A DNA stretch of 49,271 nucleotides from Chlorobiota bacterium. Lineage in GTDB: Bacteria > Bacteroidota > Ignavibacteria > Kapaibacteriales > NICIL-2. Location of the stretch: positions 1 through 49,271 of the forward strand of contig JAOAEV010000029.1 of NCBI GenBank assembly GCA_026416585.1, read 5' to 3'. How positions within the stretch are numbered: the stretch's first letter is position 1; the number at the start of each line of letters is the position of its first letter. This document shows positions 17,937 through 26,484 of the stretch, piece after piece. The notes under the pieces were generated by a model that was not told where the DNA came from, did not search any database, and saw only the letters and a list, made by a program, of their open reading frames with translations. The position numbers were made by a program, and so were the translations under genes.

Positions 17937-18010
17937 GCACCCGTAGCTCAATTGGATAGAGCATCTGACTACGGATCAGAAGGTTTGGGGTTCGAATCCC
18001 TACGGGTGCG
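17937..18010 (+). tRNA. tRNA-Arg (anticodon ACG)
   Basis: 74-base cloverleaf. The acceptor stem GCACCCG (17937-17943) pairs with CGGGTGC (18003-18009), with discriminator G at 18010. The anticodon stem TCTGA/TCAGA encloses loop CTACGGA, giving anticodon ACG at 17971-17973. The T loop is TTCGAAT. The 3' CCA is not encoded. Decoding CGU/CGC/CGA requires A34-to-inosine editing by TadA. Confidence 0.96.
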
Positions 18011-18025
18011 CACAAAATTTTTTTG

Positions 18026-18050
18026 ATCCCTTCTCCACATGAGAAGGGAT
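18026..18050 (+). terminator. Rho-independent terminator after tRNA-Arg
   Basis: ATCCCTTCTC and GAGAAGGGAT form a perfect 10-bp stem with loop CACAT, followed by TTTTTAT. It begins 15 bases after the tRNA. The hairpin also lies just beyond the stop of the convergent YbgF-like gene and could mark its transcript end, although the T-run on that strand is not adjacent. Confidence 0.85.
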
Positions 18051-18067
18051 TTTTTATGAGCTCTTTT

Positions 18068-19039
18068 TCACAACATGAGCTGTTGAAGCTTGCGACGAGC
18101 GAGAATCGCAGCTTCGGTGTGGGGGTAGCGTTCAAGCAAGGAACGGAGCAACTGTTTCGCGCGTTCAACGTCCCCTTGCGCAGCTGCAATTTCTGCGAGC
18201 AGATAGTGGGTATCAGCAGCGCGCGGCGAGTTGCTCCCACGCAAACGAGCTAATGCTGATTCTACATCTTCTGCTGCACGGTTATATTGGCTAAGCATGA
18301 AGTAGGAAAGCCCCCTCCAGTACAAGTATTCCCCACTGTATGGTGAACTTTGTTCCAGCAAACGTCCCAAGTAGTCTATTGCAGCAGTGTACTTTTTTGA
18401 CCGGAAATTGATCATCGCACTATCAAAGAGCTGATCGCCCCCCTGTCGTTGTTTGTGCCGTTGCGCCGATGGTAGTGGTAAAGGTAGCTGTTCATTTTTC
18501 CGACGCGGTGCAACTTGCTCTCCACCGCGCTTTGGTGAGTGAGAGGGTTCGGCAAGTCGTCGCTGACTACGTATTGGTTGTGTCCGTGTCTCGACGGTAC
18601 CATCACCGCTATCGGGTAGTATCAACCCTGGTTTTGGCGGTAACCGTGGTAACGCACCAGGAGTAGTGCGAGGCAGTGGTGGTTCCTTTCCCCTCACAAC
18701 ATCAGGTTCACTGGATATAGAATCCAACGACTTTGAAGATCGAGTTGTCTCCAGCATGCGTCGCAGAGCCGCAAGGTGTACCTCGATCGTATCGAGACGG
18801 TTTTCTATCGTAACCTGTCGCCGAGCGATGTCATCCATGTAGGCTCGCAACGGTAGCAGGCGCGATTGGACGGTATCGCTCTGCGTTTCTGCAGTCGATG
18901 GCTTGCTTAGTTCTGCTGTCGTCGAAGCTTGGGTAGGCGCTTGCTTCTCTTTACTGACAGGACCAACTGCACGACAGCCACACGCAGCAAGGACCAGGAC
19001 ACCAAACGCAAGCCTCAACGTCACCGATCGAGCATGCAC
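18068..19039 (-). CDS. YbgF/CpoB-like TPR lipoprotein
   Basis: Predicted lipoprotein of 323 aa. The signal peptide RLAFGVLVLAAC ends in a lipobox with Cys about 20. A Pro/Ser/Thr-rich linker follows, then a coiled-coil stretch about 60-100 (MDDIARRQVTIENRLDTIEV), a low-complexity basic/proline region and three or so TPR units in the last 120 residues (FDSAMINFRSKKYTAAIDYL, then ADTHYLLAEIAAAQGDVERA). Coiled coil plus TPR is the layout of YbgF/CpoB, the Tol-Pal accessory protein, but no tol genes are adjacent. The start is GTG 19039 (or GTG 19024); no ATG is available before the signal peptide. Confidence 0.75.
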   Translation of the reverse strand: MHARSVTLRLAFGVLVLAACGCRAVGPVSKEKQAPTQASTTAELSKPSTAETQSDTVQSRLLPLRAYMDDIARRQVTIENRLDTIEVHLAALRRMLETTRSSKSLDSISSEPDVVRGKEPPLPRTTPGALPRLPPKPGLILPDSGDGTVETRTQPIRSQRRLAEPSHSPKRGGEQVAPRRKNEQLPLPLPSAQRHKQRQGGDQLFDSAMINFRSKKYTAAIDYLGRLLEQSSPYSGEYLYWRGLSYFMLSQYNRAAEDVESALARLRGSNSPRAADTHYLLAEIAAAQGDVERAKQLLRSLLERYPHTEAAILARRKLQQLML

Positions 19040-19054
19040 AGCGCAAAGGTAATG

Positions 19055-19348
19055 TTACAGTTCAAGTTCGTGCAATGTTGTGTACCGCACATCTCGTGCC
19101 ATCCGATTGATGCGGTTAATGTAATCATTGTAGTCCTCACGCTGAAGCAACCGCTCCTCGCTTGTATCGAAATCTTCCTGTGAGGGGTAGAGCGTCAGTT
19201 CGGTGTATTCGTGATTTTTTCCCTCGAAGACGTAGTATTCGATACCTTCTTCCGCATAGATCGAGCGGAGTCGGCGCACTACTTCACGGAACTCCGGTAA
19301 ATGCTCTGCATCGATGACGTAAGTCATCGAAAACAACACTTTGGACAT
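19055..19348 (-). CDS. Small conserved-looking protein of unknown function
   Basis: 97 aa from ATG 19348. I do not recognise the family. The pattern MSKVLFSMTYVIDAEHLPEF, then GIEYYVFEGKNHEYTELTLY, alternates strands and helices like a dimeric alpha/beta-barrel (ferredoxin-like) protein. The C-terminal third is rich in charged residues and tyrosine. It is soluble, with no signal peptide. It lies 44 bases after pdhB and 15 bases before the YbgF-like gene, so co-transcription is likely. No function is claimed. Confidence 0.6.
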   Translation of the reverse strand: MSKVLFSMTYVIDAEHLPEFREVVRRLRSIYAEEGIEYYVFEGKNHEYTELTLYPSQEDFDTSEERLLQREDYNDYINRINRMARDVRYTTLHELEL

Positions 19349-19392
19349 TACACGAGATGGGAAAAGTGAAAACGGATGCGAAAATACGCAGT

Positions 19393-20367
19393 TCAATACT
19401 TCAGAATGCTTTCGAGCGCTGAAGCAATGGACTGGGCATTCGGCAGAGCTGCTTGCTCGAGCGTTGGTGCAAATGGCGTCGGCGAATCGAATGCGGTGAC
19501 ACGAATGATCGGTGCATCAAGCCATTCAAAACAATTCTGTGCAATACGAGCAGCAACTTCTCCCCCAAAACCGCCTGTCAATACAGCCTCGTGCGCAATA
19601 ATCACACGCCCCGTTTTGCGCACAGATGTAAACACGGTTTCCTCGTCAAAAGGCACGAGCGTACGTATATCAAGCACCTCGACCGATACTCCACGAGCAG
19701 CAAATTGTTCTGCAGCCTCGAGTGCCATGTGTACCGCAGAACCATATCCTACCACGGTTGCATCGTTACCGCTGCGGACAATGCGTGCACGCCCGAGCGG
19801 TACCACATACTCACCCTCTGGGACATCTTCTTTGATCTTGCGGTAGAGCCCTTTGTGTTCGAAAAACAACACAGGATTATCGTCTCGTATTGCTGCGAGC
19901 AACAATCCCTTGGCATCGGATGGAAAAGCCGGACAGACAACTTTCAGCCCAGTTGCATGGACGAACCAATTCTCCGGATTACGCGAATGGAAAGGATTCG
20001 CGCCCACACCACCTCCACTCGGACCGCGGATAACAATCGGTACACCAATTCCCCAGCGGTAAGCTGTCGTGCCAGCAACATTAACAATCTGATTGAAGCC
20101 ATTAGTAATAAAATCCATGAATTGCATTTCCGCAACTGGACGTAGTCCATTGAGTGCAGCACCGATTGCGGCACCAATGATTGCAGCCTCCGAAATTGGT
20201 GCATCGAGCACTCGATCAGGACCAAACTCCTCGATAAACCCTTTTGTGACCTTAAATGCACCGCCATAGACACCGATATCCTCGCCTATGAGGAACACCC
20301 GCTCATCTCGACGCATTTCGTATCGAAGAGCATCACTAATTGCTTCCAAATACGTCATAATGGGCAT
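19393..20367 (-). CDS. pdhB: 2-oxoacid dehydrogenase E1 component, beta subunit
   Basis: Beta subunit of the thiamine-diphosphate-dependent E1 enzyme that decarboxylates pyruvate or a branched 2-oxoacid and passes acetyl/acyl units to E2. 324 aa, the usual length. It shows VFLIGEDIGVYGGAFKVTKG with the conserved Glu that activates ThDP, PISEAAIIGAAIGAALNGLR, VEVLDIRTLVPFDEETV and the C-terminal transketolase domain. The alpha subunit, E2 and E3 are not nearby. Pyruvate is the likeliest substrate, but sequence alone does not exclude branched-chain oxoacids. Confidence 0.9.
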   Translation of the reverse strand: MPIMTYLEAISDALRYEMRRDERVFLIGEDIGVYGGAFKVTKGFIEEFGPDRVLDAPISEAAIIGAAIGAALNGLRPVAEMQFMDFITNGFNQIVNVAGTTAYRWGIGVPIVIRGPSGGGVGANPFHSRNPENWFVHATGLKVVCPAFPSDAKGLLLAAIRDDNPVLFFEHKGLYRKIKEDVPEGEYVVPLGRARIVRSGNDATVVGYGSAVHMALEAAEQFAARGVSVEVLDIRTLVPFDEETVFTSVRKTGRVIIAHEAVLTGGFGGEVAARIAQNCFEWLDAPIIRVTAFDSPTPFAPTLEQAALPNAQSIASALESILKY

Positions 20368-20382
20368 GGAGCAGAGACGGAG

Positions 20383-20802
20383 CTATGTTTCGACAATTCG
20401 CGTGTGGAGTATAATGTAATTCCCATCGCGCGTGCGTCCCCATAGGAAAACTTCGACGGTGTACTCCCCAATCCAATAATGCTTCGGCGCCGTTACGTTC
20501 GCAAAGAACAGGTCTCGCGCCTGCTGATACTGTGCAGTATGGCGACGTTCTTGTTCATTTTGCCAAGGGTATGTTTCTATCACACCATCGAAAAAGTCTT
20601 CGGGTGGTACCTTTGAGATTGGACTATCCGACGGGATACCGAAGTAGTCCATCACTGCATCGACAGTAAGGGAACCACGTTCGGAAGTATCCCACATCAT
20701 AACGCCGATTGGAGCATCGGTTTCACTAGGATACATCAAGTCAGCTGTTAGCTCGTCGAGCCGACGGTAGAGTTCTGCTGCACTGGAGAACTGATTGGAC
20801 AT
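20383..20802 (-). CDS. NuiA-family (nuclease A inhibitor-like) protein
   Basis: 139 aa from ATG 20802; the longer frame upstream lies within the sigma gene. It resembles Anabaena NuiA, the inhibitor of the secreted non-specific nuclease NucA. Shared features are an N-terminal helix with ELTADLMYPSETDAPIGVMM, then EDFFDGVIETYPWQN, and the distinctive end YWIGEYTVEVFLWGRTRDGN with final TRIVET. No DNA/RNA non-specific endonuclease gene is in the window. It lies 7 bases after rpoD and 15 bases before pdhB. Whether it inhibits a nuclease or has another role in this lineage is open. Confidence 0.8.
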   Translation of the reverse strand: MSNQFSSAAELYRRLDELTADLMYPSETDAPIGVMMWDTSERGSLTVDAVMDYFGIPSDSPISKVPPEDFFDGVIETYPWQNEQERRHTAQYQQARDLFFANVTAPKHYWIGEYTVEVFLWGRTRDGNYIILHTRIVET

Positions 20803-20809
20803 GTACGTG

Positions 20810-21673
20810 TCAGCCCAAGTAGGTGCGAAGTTCCCTCGATCGCGAAGCGTGACGCAACCGACGAATCGCTTTTTCCTTGATTTGACGAACACGCTCGCGG
20901 GTTAAACTAAGTTTTTCGCCAATTTCTTCCAAGGTCAGTTGCGGGCACCCATCCACGCCAAAATAGTAGCGAATCACTGCCGCCTCGCGCTCCGGCAGAG
21001 TTACCAGAGCCTGATGGATTTCGTAGCACAGCGATTCGTGAATCAATTCCGAGTCGGGCGGTGGCTGCGATTCGTTTGGCAGGACATCGAGTAAGCGACT
21101 CTCTTCCCCATGAACAAACGGCGCGTCAATGGACAGATGCCGTCCAGAAATGCGCATAGTCTCAGCAATTTCATTGATGTTCATCTCAAGCTCTTCAGCC
21201 ATTTCGGCTGCTGTTGGCTCGCGTTCATATCGCTGCTCAAGCTCGCTGAATTTTTTGCTGATTTTGTTGAGCGCCCCGACTCGATTGAGTGGGAGACGCA
21301 CAATCCGCGATTGCTCTGCCAATGCCTGAAGAATACTTTGGCGAATCCACCACACTGCATAGGAAATAAATTTGAAACCGCGTGTCTCGTCGAAACGCTT
21401 GGCTGCCTTGATCAAGCCAAGATTGCCCTCATTGATCAAATCGCCCAGCGACAATCCTTGGTTTTGATACTGCTTGGCAACAGAAACGACGAAGCGAAGA
21501 TTGGCTTTGACAAGCTTTTCCAGGGCAACTTCCCCTTCAACCCCGCCTTTCCGAATTTTTCGGGCCAACTCGATCTCTTCATCTGAGGATAATAACTCGA
21601 TTTTGCCAATCTCTTGGAGGTATTTATCCAGCGACTGGCTCTCACGGTTCGTATACTGTTTCGTTATGCGCAT
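20810..21673 (-). CDS. rpoD: Principal RNA polymerase sigma factor (Bacteroidota RpoD type)
   Basis: Housekeeping sigma factor of 287 aa. [20 protein letters not shown] is the characteristic Bacteroidota start, lacking region 1.1. Region 2 has [20 protein letters not shown] and [14 protein letters not shown]. Region 3 contains [20 protein letters not shown]. Region 4.2 has the helix-turn-helix [20 protein letters not shown]. The -7/-33 elements found in this window are those recognised by this sigma type, which agrees with the call. There is no promoter-like octamer in its 66-base upstream gap, so read-through from ctpA is likely. Confidence 0.96.
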   Translation of the reverse strand: MRITKQYTNRESQSLDKYLQEIGKIELLSSDEEIELARKIRKGGVEGEVALEKLVKANLRFVVSVAKQYQNQGLSLGDLINEGNLGLIKAAKRFDETRGFKFISYAVWWIRQSILQALAEQSRIVRLPLNRVGALNKISKKFSELEQRYEREPTAAEMAEELEMNINEIAETMRISGRHLSIDAPFVHGEESRLLDVLPNESQPPPDSELIHESLCYEIHQALVTLPEREAAVIRYYFGVDGCPQLTLEEIGEKLSLTRERVRQIKEKAIRRLRHASRSRELRTYLG

Positions 21674-21739
21674 GCGCTGCTCTGCAGTAGTGGAACAAAT
21701 GCCCTACGCAAGTGCATGTTGACGGATAATAGAGCACAT

Positions 21740-21955
21740 CTATTGCTTATGGTTTCGACTTTCGTGAGTCACATCCAGTCGGCGGAAGCACAGCTTTTGC
21801 ATGATCGCCCGACGTTCGGCTGGTGTATAAAAAAGCCATTGCGCAATTTCCGTACGGGTCCGTTTACAGCCAATACACAGTCGCGTTTGATGATCGATGC
21901 GACAAATTTTTCGACAAGGCGTTTCGATTGTCGTGCTATCAGTGCTCTTTCCCAT
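21740..21955 (-). CDS. DUF1289 domain-containing small protein
   Basis: 71 aa from ATG 21955. The DUF1289 signature is clear: ETPCRKICRIDHQTRLCIGC, followed by TEIAQWLFYTPAERRAIMQ. Three conserved cysteines in CRKIC and CIGC suggest metal binding, which is the usual speculation for this family; its function is unknown. The start overlaps the end of the upstream protease gene by 17 bases. It is normally found as a short stand-alone protein, so the length is as expected. Confidence 0.85.
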   Translation of the reverse strand: MGKSTDSTTIETPCRKICRIDHQTRLCIGCKRTRTEIAQWLFYTPAERRAIMQKLCFRRLDVTHESRNHKQ

Positions 21956-23582
21956 ACTCGCTGCTGAGATATTTTCTGTAGGACAAATCATTGACGAGCG
22001 ACGTCGCGATTGCGACAATCGGGTCAGACAATTCGGTCATTTGGAGCAACTGACGATCACTGCAAAAGCGGCTTCGAATTTCTCTCTCGAGAACTTTGGC
22101 GATTGCTAGCCACCGTTCACGAATGAGACGAGCTCGTTCCATTCGGAGATCGTTTTGCAGGCGTTCGATAGTTCGTACGGTTCGCAGGCTCCACCCTTCT
22201 TGTCGTGCCAGCTGCGCCAATTCTTGCGAACGCGCAAGGAGAGCCGGTGTTTCAAGACGTTCTTTTTCGACAAACCGGATGAATGCGTCCAGCAAACGTC
22301 CGGTATCGAGTGTGACTGGTGGCATTTGCATCAAACTGGTAAAGTGGGTTGCAAACCACCAGATTGCCGACTGCCCAATCGCCCCAGGAACGCTATCGAG
22401 TTCTGCCGACTCAAGCACGATATCAGGAACGATACCAGTACCACTGAAAATCGGACGCTTTGAACGAAGAGTTGTAAATGCCCGCTGTGTCTCTCCATCA
22501 GGATTGCGATGAATCCAGCAATCTGGGCAGAAGTTAGCAACGCGTTGAATCGAGCGACCAGAGGGGGTGTAATACCGCGCAGTCGTCAATTTCAACGCTG
22601 CGTTGTATGGCAAGGATACCACCGACTGAACAAGCCCCTTGCCAAGTGTTGTATCACCAATAATAACAGCACGATCGTTATCCTGTAGAGCTCCCGCAAG
22701 AATTTCACTGGCGCTTGCGCTCCGACTATTGACGATGACTATCAGTGGCAGAACCGTATCCACATACGGCATTGAACGTGCAACATAGGCACGCACATTC
22801 GATTGATTCCGACTTTTGGTAACAACGATCGTATCACCTTCGCGAAGAAACATCTCCGCAATCGAGACCGCCGCATCAAGCAATCCTCCAGGATTATCGC
22901 GTAGATCGATCACCAAACCACGGAGGGATCGAGCACCAAGCAATGAATCGAGGGTCGTGCGAAATTCTTCCGGAGCACGACGCGAAAAGCGTTCCAGTCG
23001 TATTACACCAACCCCTTCAGGGGTAATCCCTGCGTACGTAACATTCCGCACGATGATCTCCTGGCGTTGCAGTTGGACATGGAGTGTGTCTGGACCCCGC
23101 AGAAGATGGAGTGTCACGGTACTGCCCTGGGGACCGCGTAAAAACCGTCGAGCGTATTCGGCATCGTGCCTATGAATTTTGACTGTATCGATGGCCACAA
23201 TGATATCACCAATACGTACCCCTGCTTTGTGTGCAGAGCTACCATCTGTTACACTCAATACTGTTAGAACACTGTCAACGCTCCCGACTCGAATCCCAAC
23301 GCCGATGTAACGACCCTGCAAGAGAAAATCCAGATCATTTGTGCGATCTTCGCGATAAAACTCTGTGTAGGGATCGAGCTTATTAAGCATATGCTCTATC
23401 GCTTCTTCCACAAGCTCGGATGGCTCAACAGTGTTGATATATTGCTCATGAACTTCGCGTACCACCATGCCGAATAATTCTACTGCTCGACTCAACTCCA
23501 AGTATCCGGGCTGATCAAAGCTAACCCACCCCAGCAGGATCAACGCCAGAGATAGTCCAGCAACGATGGTCGTGCGCTTCAT
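21939..23582 (-). CDS. Carboxyl-terminal processing protease (S41 family, CtpA-like)
   Basis: Periplasmic serine protease of 547 aa. An N-terminal signal/anchor helix (TTIVAGLSLALILLGW) precedes an N-terminal helical region. A PDZ domain (about 95-180; GRYIGVGIRVGSVDSV) follows, then the S41 core with VIDLRDNPGGLLDAAVSI. The catalytic Ser is in NSRSASASEILAGAL and the catalytic Lys in TTLGKGLVQ. The long C-terminal tail (about 380-547) is helical. Such proteases trim or degrade envelope proteins. It starts 2 bases before the glyS stop region and overlaps the DUF1289 gene by 17 bases. Confidence 0.94.
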   Translation of the reverse strand: MKRTTIVAGLSLALILLGWVSFDQPGYLELSRAVELFGMVVREVHEQYINTVEPSELVEEAIEHMLNKLDPYTEFYREDRTNDLDFLLQGRYIGVGIRVGSVDSVLTVLSVTDGSSAHKAGVRIGDIIVAIDTVKIHRHDAEYARRFLRGPQGSTVTLHLLRGPDTLHVQLQRQEIIVRNVTYAGITPEGVGVIRLERFSRRAPEEFRTTLDSLLGARSLRGLVIDLRDNPGGLLDAAVSIAEMFLREGDTIVVTKSRNQSNVRAYVARSMPYVDTVLPLIVIVNSRSASASEILAGALQDNDRAVIIGDTTLGKGLVQSVVSLPYNAALKLTTARYYTPSGRSIQRVANFCPDCWIHRNPDGETQRAFTTLRSKRPIFSGTGIVPDIVLESAELDSVPGAIGQSAIWWFATHFTSLMQMPPVTLDTGRLLDAFIRFVEKERLETPALLARSQELAQLARQEGWSLRTVRTIERLQNDLRMERARLIRERWLAIAKVLEREIRSRFCSDRQLLQMTELSDPIVAIATSLVNDLSYRKYLSSEYGKEH

Positions 23583-23584
23583 TG

Positions 23585-25021
23585 TTATGCGTCTTCGTTG
23601 GGGGACAACTTTGCGGAAAAATACTCAACCAATCGCTCTGTGGGGATACGCTCTTGCATCATACTATCGCGTTCTCTGACTGTTACGGTTCCATCGTCAA
23701 GCGTTTGCCCATCAATAGTGACGCAGTATGGAGTGCCGATTTCATCTTGCCGACGATAGCGCCGTCCAATGGCGCCGCTATCATCATATTGGGCTTTCCA
23801 TCGGCGAAGTAAGTCCCTGTAAATGGCGCGTGCCCGCTCCGGCATCCCTTCCTTATTGACCAATGGCAGGACAGCAATCTTGACAGGAGCCAAAAGCGGA
23901 TGGAATCGCAGAACTGTTCGTTTTTCCCTACCTCCGTCGGCAGTCGGTGCATCCTCTTCTGTGTAGGCATGGCATAAGAACGCCATTAGCGAACGTGTTG
24001 CACCCACAGATGTTTCAATGACGTATGGAATGTACTTTTCTCCAGTGAACGGATCGGTGTACTCCAATCGTTTCCCGCTGTACTCTTGATGACGACGCAA
24101 GTCATAATCTGTCCGTGAATGAACACCCTCGATTTCTCCCCAACCGAATGGGAATTTGAACTCGATATCTACCGCTGCTGTTGCATAGTGCGCCAGCTTT
24201 TCATGCGGGACGATTCGAAGAACTTCACGACTCATCCCCAATGACAGAAACCACTTGTACCGTTGCTCGAGCCAGTAGTCAAAATACTCTTGCTCTTTAC
24301 CTGGTGGGACAAAGTATTGCATCTCCATCTGTTCGAATTCGCGTGTGCGGTAGAGAAAGTACTTGGTATTGATTTCGTTGCGGAATGCTTTACCAATTTG
24401 CGCAATACCGAACGGAAGTTTCCGCCGGCTTGAATCGAGGACGTTCCTGAAATTGACGAAAATGCCCTGCGCTGTTTCTGGACGCAAATACACGATGCTA
24501 CTGGAATCTTGAATGGGACCGACGTGGGTAGTAAACATCAAGTTGAAATAACGTACCGGCGTCCAGTCGCGCGTACCGCTGACGGGATCAGGAATGTTTG
24601 CCTCGACAATGATGCGATAATAGTCGTCCGGTGAACTGGCTGTGCGCAGCTTCTCGCTGAGAGCATCAGCGTCTGCAGTCTTGCCCTTAGAGCGGAGACG
24701 GTCGATAAACTCTTCAATCAAGGTATCGGCACGGTAGCGAGCTTTGCTCGTGCGGTTGTCGATCATCGGATCCGCGAACTGTTCGACGTGCCCGCTGGCT
24801 TCCCATGTACGTGGATGCATCAAAATAGCTGCGTCGAGTCCCTCGACATCATCGCGCAGAGTCATGGCACGCCACCATTGCTCTTTGAGGTTGCGGAGTA
24901 ACTCGACGCCGAGCGGACCGAAGTCCCAACAGCCATTGAGACCGCCATAAATCTCTGAAGATTGAAACACAAACCCGCGACGTTTCGCCAGCGAGAGAAT
25001 CGTATCCATATTGACACTCAT
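23585..25021 (-). CDS. glyS: Glycyl-tRNA synthetase (alpha2 dimeric type)
   Basis: Charges tRNA-Gly. 478 aa, the homodimeric class II form rather than the GlyQ/GlyS heterotetramer. MDTILSLAKRRGFVFQSSEI followed by YGGLNGCWDFGPLG is the diagnostic start. Motif 2 is IGKAFRNEI...YRTREFEQMEMQYF. The C-terminal anticodon-binding domain contains KIAVLPLVNKEGMPERAR and GTPYCVTIDGQTLDDGTVTV. It lies 25 bases after a sugar-transport permease gene and 2 bases before ctpA. Confidence 0.97.
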   Translation of the reverse strand: MSVNMDTILSLAKRRGFVFQSSEIYGGLNGCWDFGPLGVELLRNLKEQWWRAMTLRDDVEGLDAAILMHPRTWEASGHVEQFADPMIDNRTSKARYRADTLIEEFIDRLRSKGKTADADALSEKLRTASSPDDYYRIIVEANIPDPVSGTRDWTPVRYFNLMFTTHVGPIQDSSSIVYLRPETAQGIFVNFRNVLDSSRRKLPFGIAQIGKAFRNEINTKYFLYRTREFEQMEMQYFVPPGKEQEYFDYWLEQRYKWFLSLGMSREVLRIVPHEKLAHYATAAVDIEFKFPFGWGEIEGVHSRTDYDLRRHQEYSGKRLEYTDPFTGEKYIPYVIETSVGATRSLMAFLCHAYTEEDAPTADGGREKRTVLRFHPLLAPVKIAVLPLVNKEGMPERARAIYRDLLRRWKAQYDDSGAIGRRYRRQDEIGTPYCVTIDGQTLDDGTVTVRERDSMMQERIPTERLVEYFSAKLSPNEDA

Positions 25022-25046
25022 GGAGTCTATCGAATGGTAATTGAAC

Positions 25047-25868
25047 CTATCCTTTCAATGCACCAGCTGTCAGTGCAGTCACTATCGTGCGCTGAAACAG
25101 CACAAACAAAATAACCACCGGCATGGCTGCAATACTGGCACCAGCCATTAAGTGCCCCCAATCAACCGACTGTTTGCCGAGATAAAATGCCAGTGCTACC
25201 GGCAACGTGCGATGTGATTCATCGTTTGTGAGAAGAAACGGAAAGAGAAAGGAATTCCAATTCGCCAAAAATGTGTACACCGCCAGAACTATCATCGCAG
25301 GTCGTGCAAGCGGTGCGACGATTCGAAATATAACGGCCAGCTCCGATGCACCATCAAGCCGAGCAGATTCTTCTAACTCAACAGGAATCGACAGCAAGTA
25401 TTGATGCATCAAAAAGATCCCGAATGGCGTCACCATCCATGGGACAATCAATGCCGCGTAGGTGTTGATCCAACCAAGCTCCACCATCATGCGATAAAGG
25501 GGAATCATCAGAACATGAGGTGGCACCGCAAGCATTCCAATGATCGTTATCCACACAAGAGTTTTTCCTCGTAGCGGCATCCGCACCAGTCCATACGCAA
25601 CTCCGAAAGAGAAGATAACGTTACCAATCGTCACCACACTCGCGACCAATATAGAATTGAAAAAAAATAGTCCGAATTGGTCACTGGAAAGCGTTTCATG
25701 ATAATTGCTTATTGTCCATGGTGCACTGACAAGCTGAACAATCGAGCGATACCGTTCGGGATATTCGTGCAACGAAACAACAATCATCCACGCCAACGGA
25801 AGTACCATTGCAACTGCTCCGAGTAATAGCACGCCTTGGACGAGTAGTGGAAGGAATTTACCTTTCAT
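25047..25868 (-). CDS. Carbohydrate ABC transporter permease (MalG type), orphan
   Basis: Inner-membrane permease of 273 aa from ATG 25868. It has about six helices and the cytoplasmic EAA loop EESARLDGASELAVIFRIVA followed by PLARPA, the contact site for the ATPase subunit. MLAVPPHVLMIPLYRMM and NWNSFLFPFLL are typical of the MalG/UgpE branch, which imports sugars or glycerol phosphate. No MalF-type partner, binding protein or ATPase is in the window. The gene sits between nadD (11-base overlap) and glyS. The other subunits must be encoded elsewhere if it is active. Confidence 0.92.
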   Translation of the reverse strand: MKGKFLPLLVQGVLLLGAVAMVLPLAWMIVVSLHEYPERYRSIVQLVSAPWTISNYHETLSSDQFGLFFFNSILVASVVTIGNVIFSFGVAYGLVRMPLRGKTLVWITIIGMLAVPPHVLMIPLYRMMVELGWINTYAALIVPWMVTPFGIFLMHQYLLSIPVELEESARLDGASELAVIFRIVAPLARPAMIVLAVYTFLANWNSFLFPFLLTNDESHRTLPVALAFYLGKQSVDWGHLMAGASIAAMPVVILFVLFQRTIVTALTAGALKG

Positions 25869-26466
25869 ATTGCAGCGCATAAAGCCGATGCCGACGGATA
25901 TACCGATGCACATGATCGTGAACCATATACCGAATAGAACGACCCTCTAAGCGATACTGGCGAATCATACTGGAAGAAATAGAGATAAGCGGCATATTCA
26001 GCCGTATGATGCAACCGCCATGACGTTCCAGCTCCTTTTGGGTAGCATCGAGATCAACACCAGGACGGGGTGCCACAACTAACACAACCTGGCGTAGAAT
26101 GTCCTGCCAACGATGCCACTGAGTAAATTGAGCAACTTGATCCGCACCAATGACCATATAAAACTGATCCGATGGGCGGCGCACACGAAGGTACTCGATG
26201 GTCTTGATGGTGTATGAAATATCCTTCCTCTGAATCTCGATATCAAGGGCTCGAAGCCGTGGATTAGTTCGCGCAACGATTTGTGCCATTTGCAGTCGTT
26301 GATACGGCGTTGCATGTCCTCCGTCAGCACGTAGTGGCGACTGATAGGCTGGAATCAAGTAGCACACATGCAACTTGGCTTGCTCAATAAAGTGTTCAGC
26401 AAGAATGCAGTGTCCGATGTGGATAGGATCGAACATGCCGCCAAAGATGCCGACACGGATGCTCAT
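25858..26466 (-). CDS. nadD: Nicotinate-nucleotide adenylyltransferase
   Basis: Transfers AMP from ATP to nicotinate mononucleotide, the penultimate step of NAD synthesis. 202 aa. The nucleotidyltransferase start RVGIFGGMFDPIHIGHCILA contains the GxFDPxHxGH motif, and the second signature is in PLISISSSMIRQYRLEGRSI. YMVIGADQVAQFTQWHRWQD is the conserved mid-region. It follows nuoF by 18 bases and overlaps the ABC permease by 11 bases. Full length and intact. Confidence 0.96.
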   Translation of the reverse strand: MSIRVGIFGGMFDPIHIGHCILAEHFIEQAKLHVCYLIPAYQSPLRADGGHATPYQRLQMAQIVARTNPRLRALDIEIQRKDISYTIKTIEYLRVRRPSDQFYMVIGADQVAQFTQWHRWQDILRQVVLVVAPRPGVDLDATQKELERHGGCIIRLNMPLISISSSMIRQYRLEGRSIRYMVHDHVHRYIRRHRLYALQYER

Positions 26467-26484
26467 GCTGTCGGGTGTGTGTAA

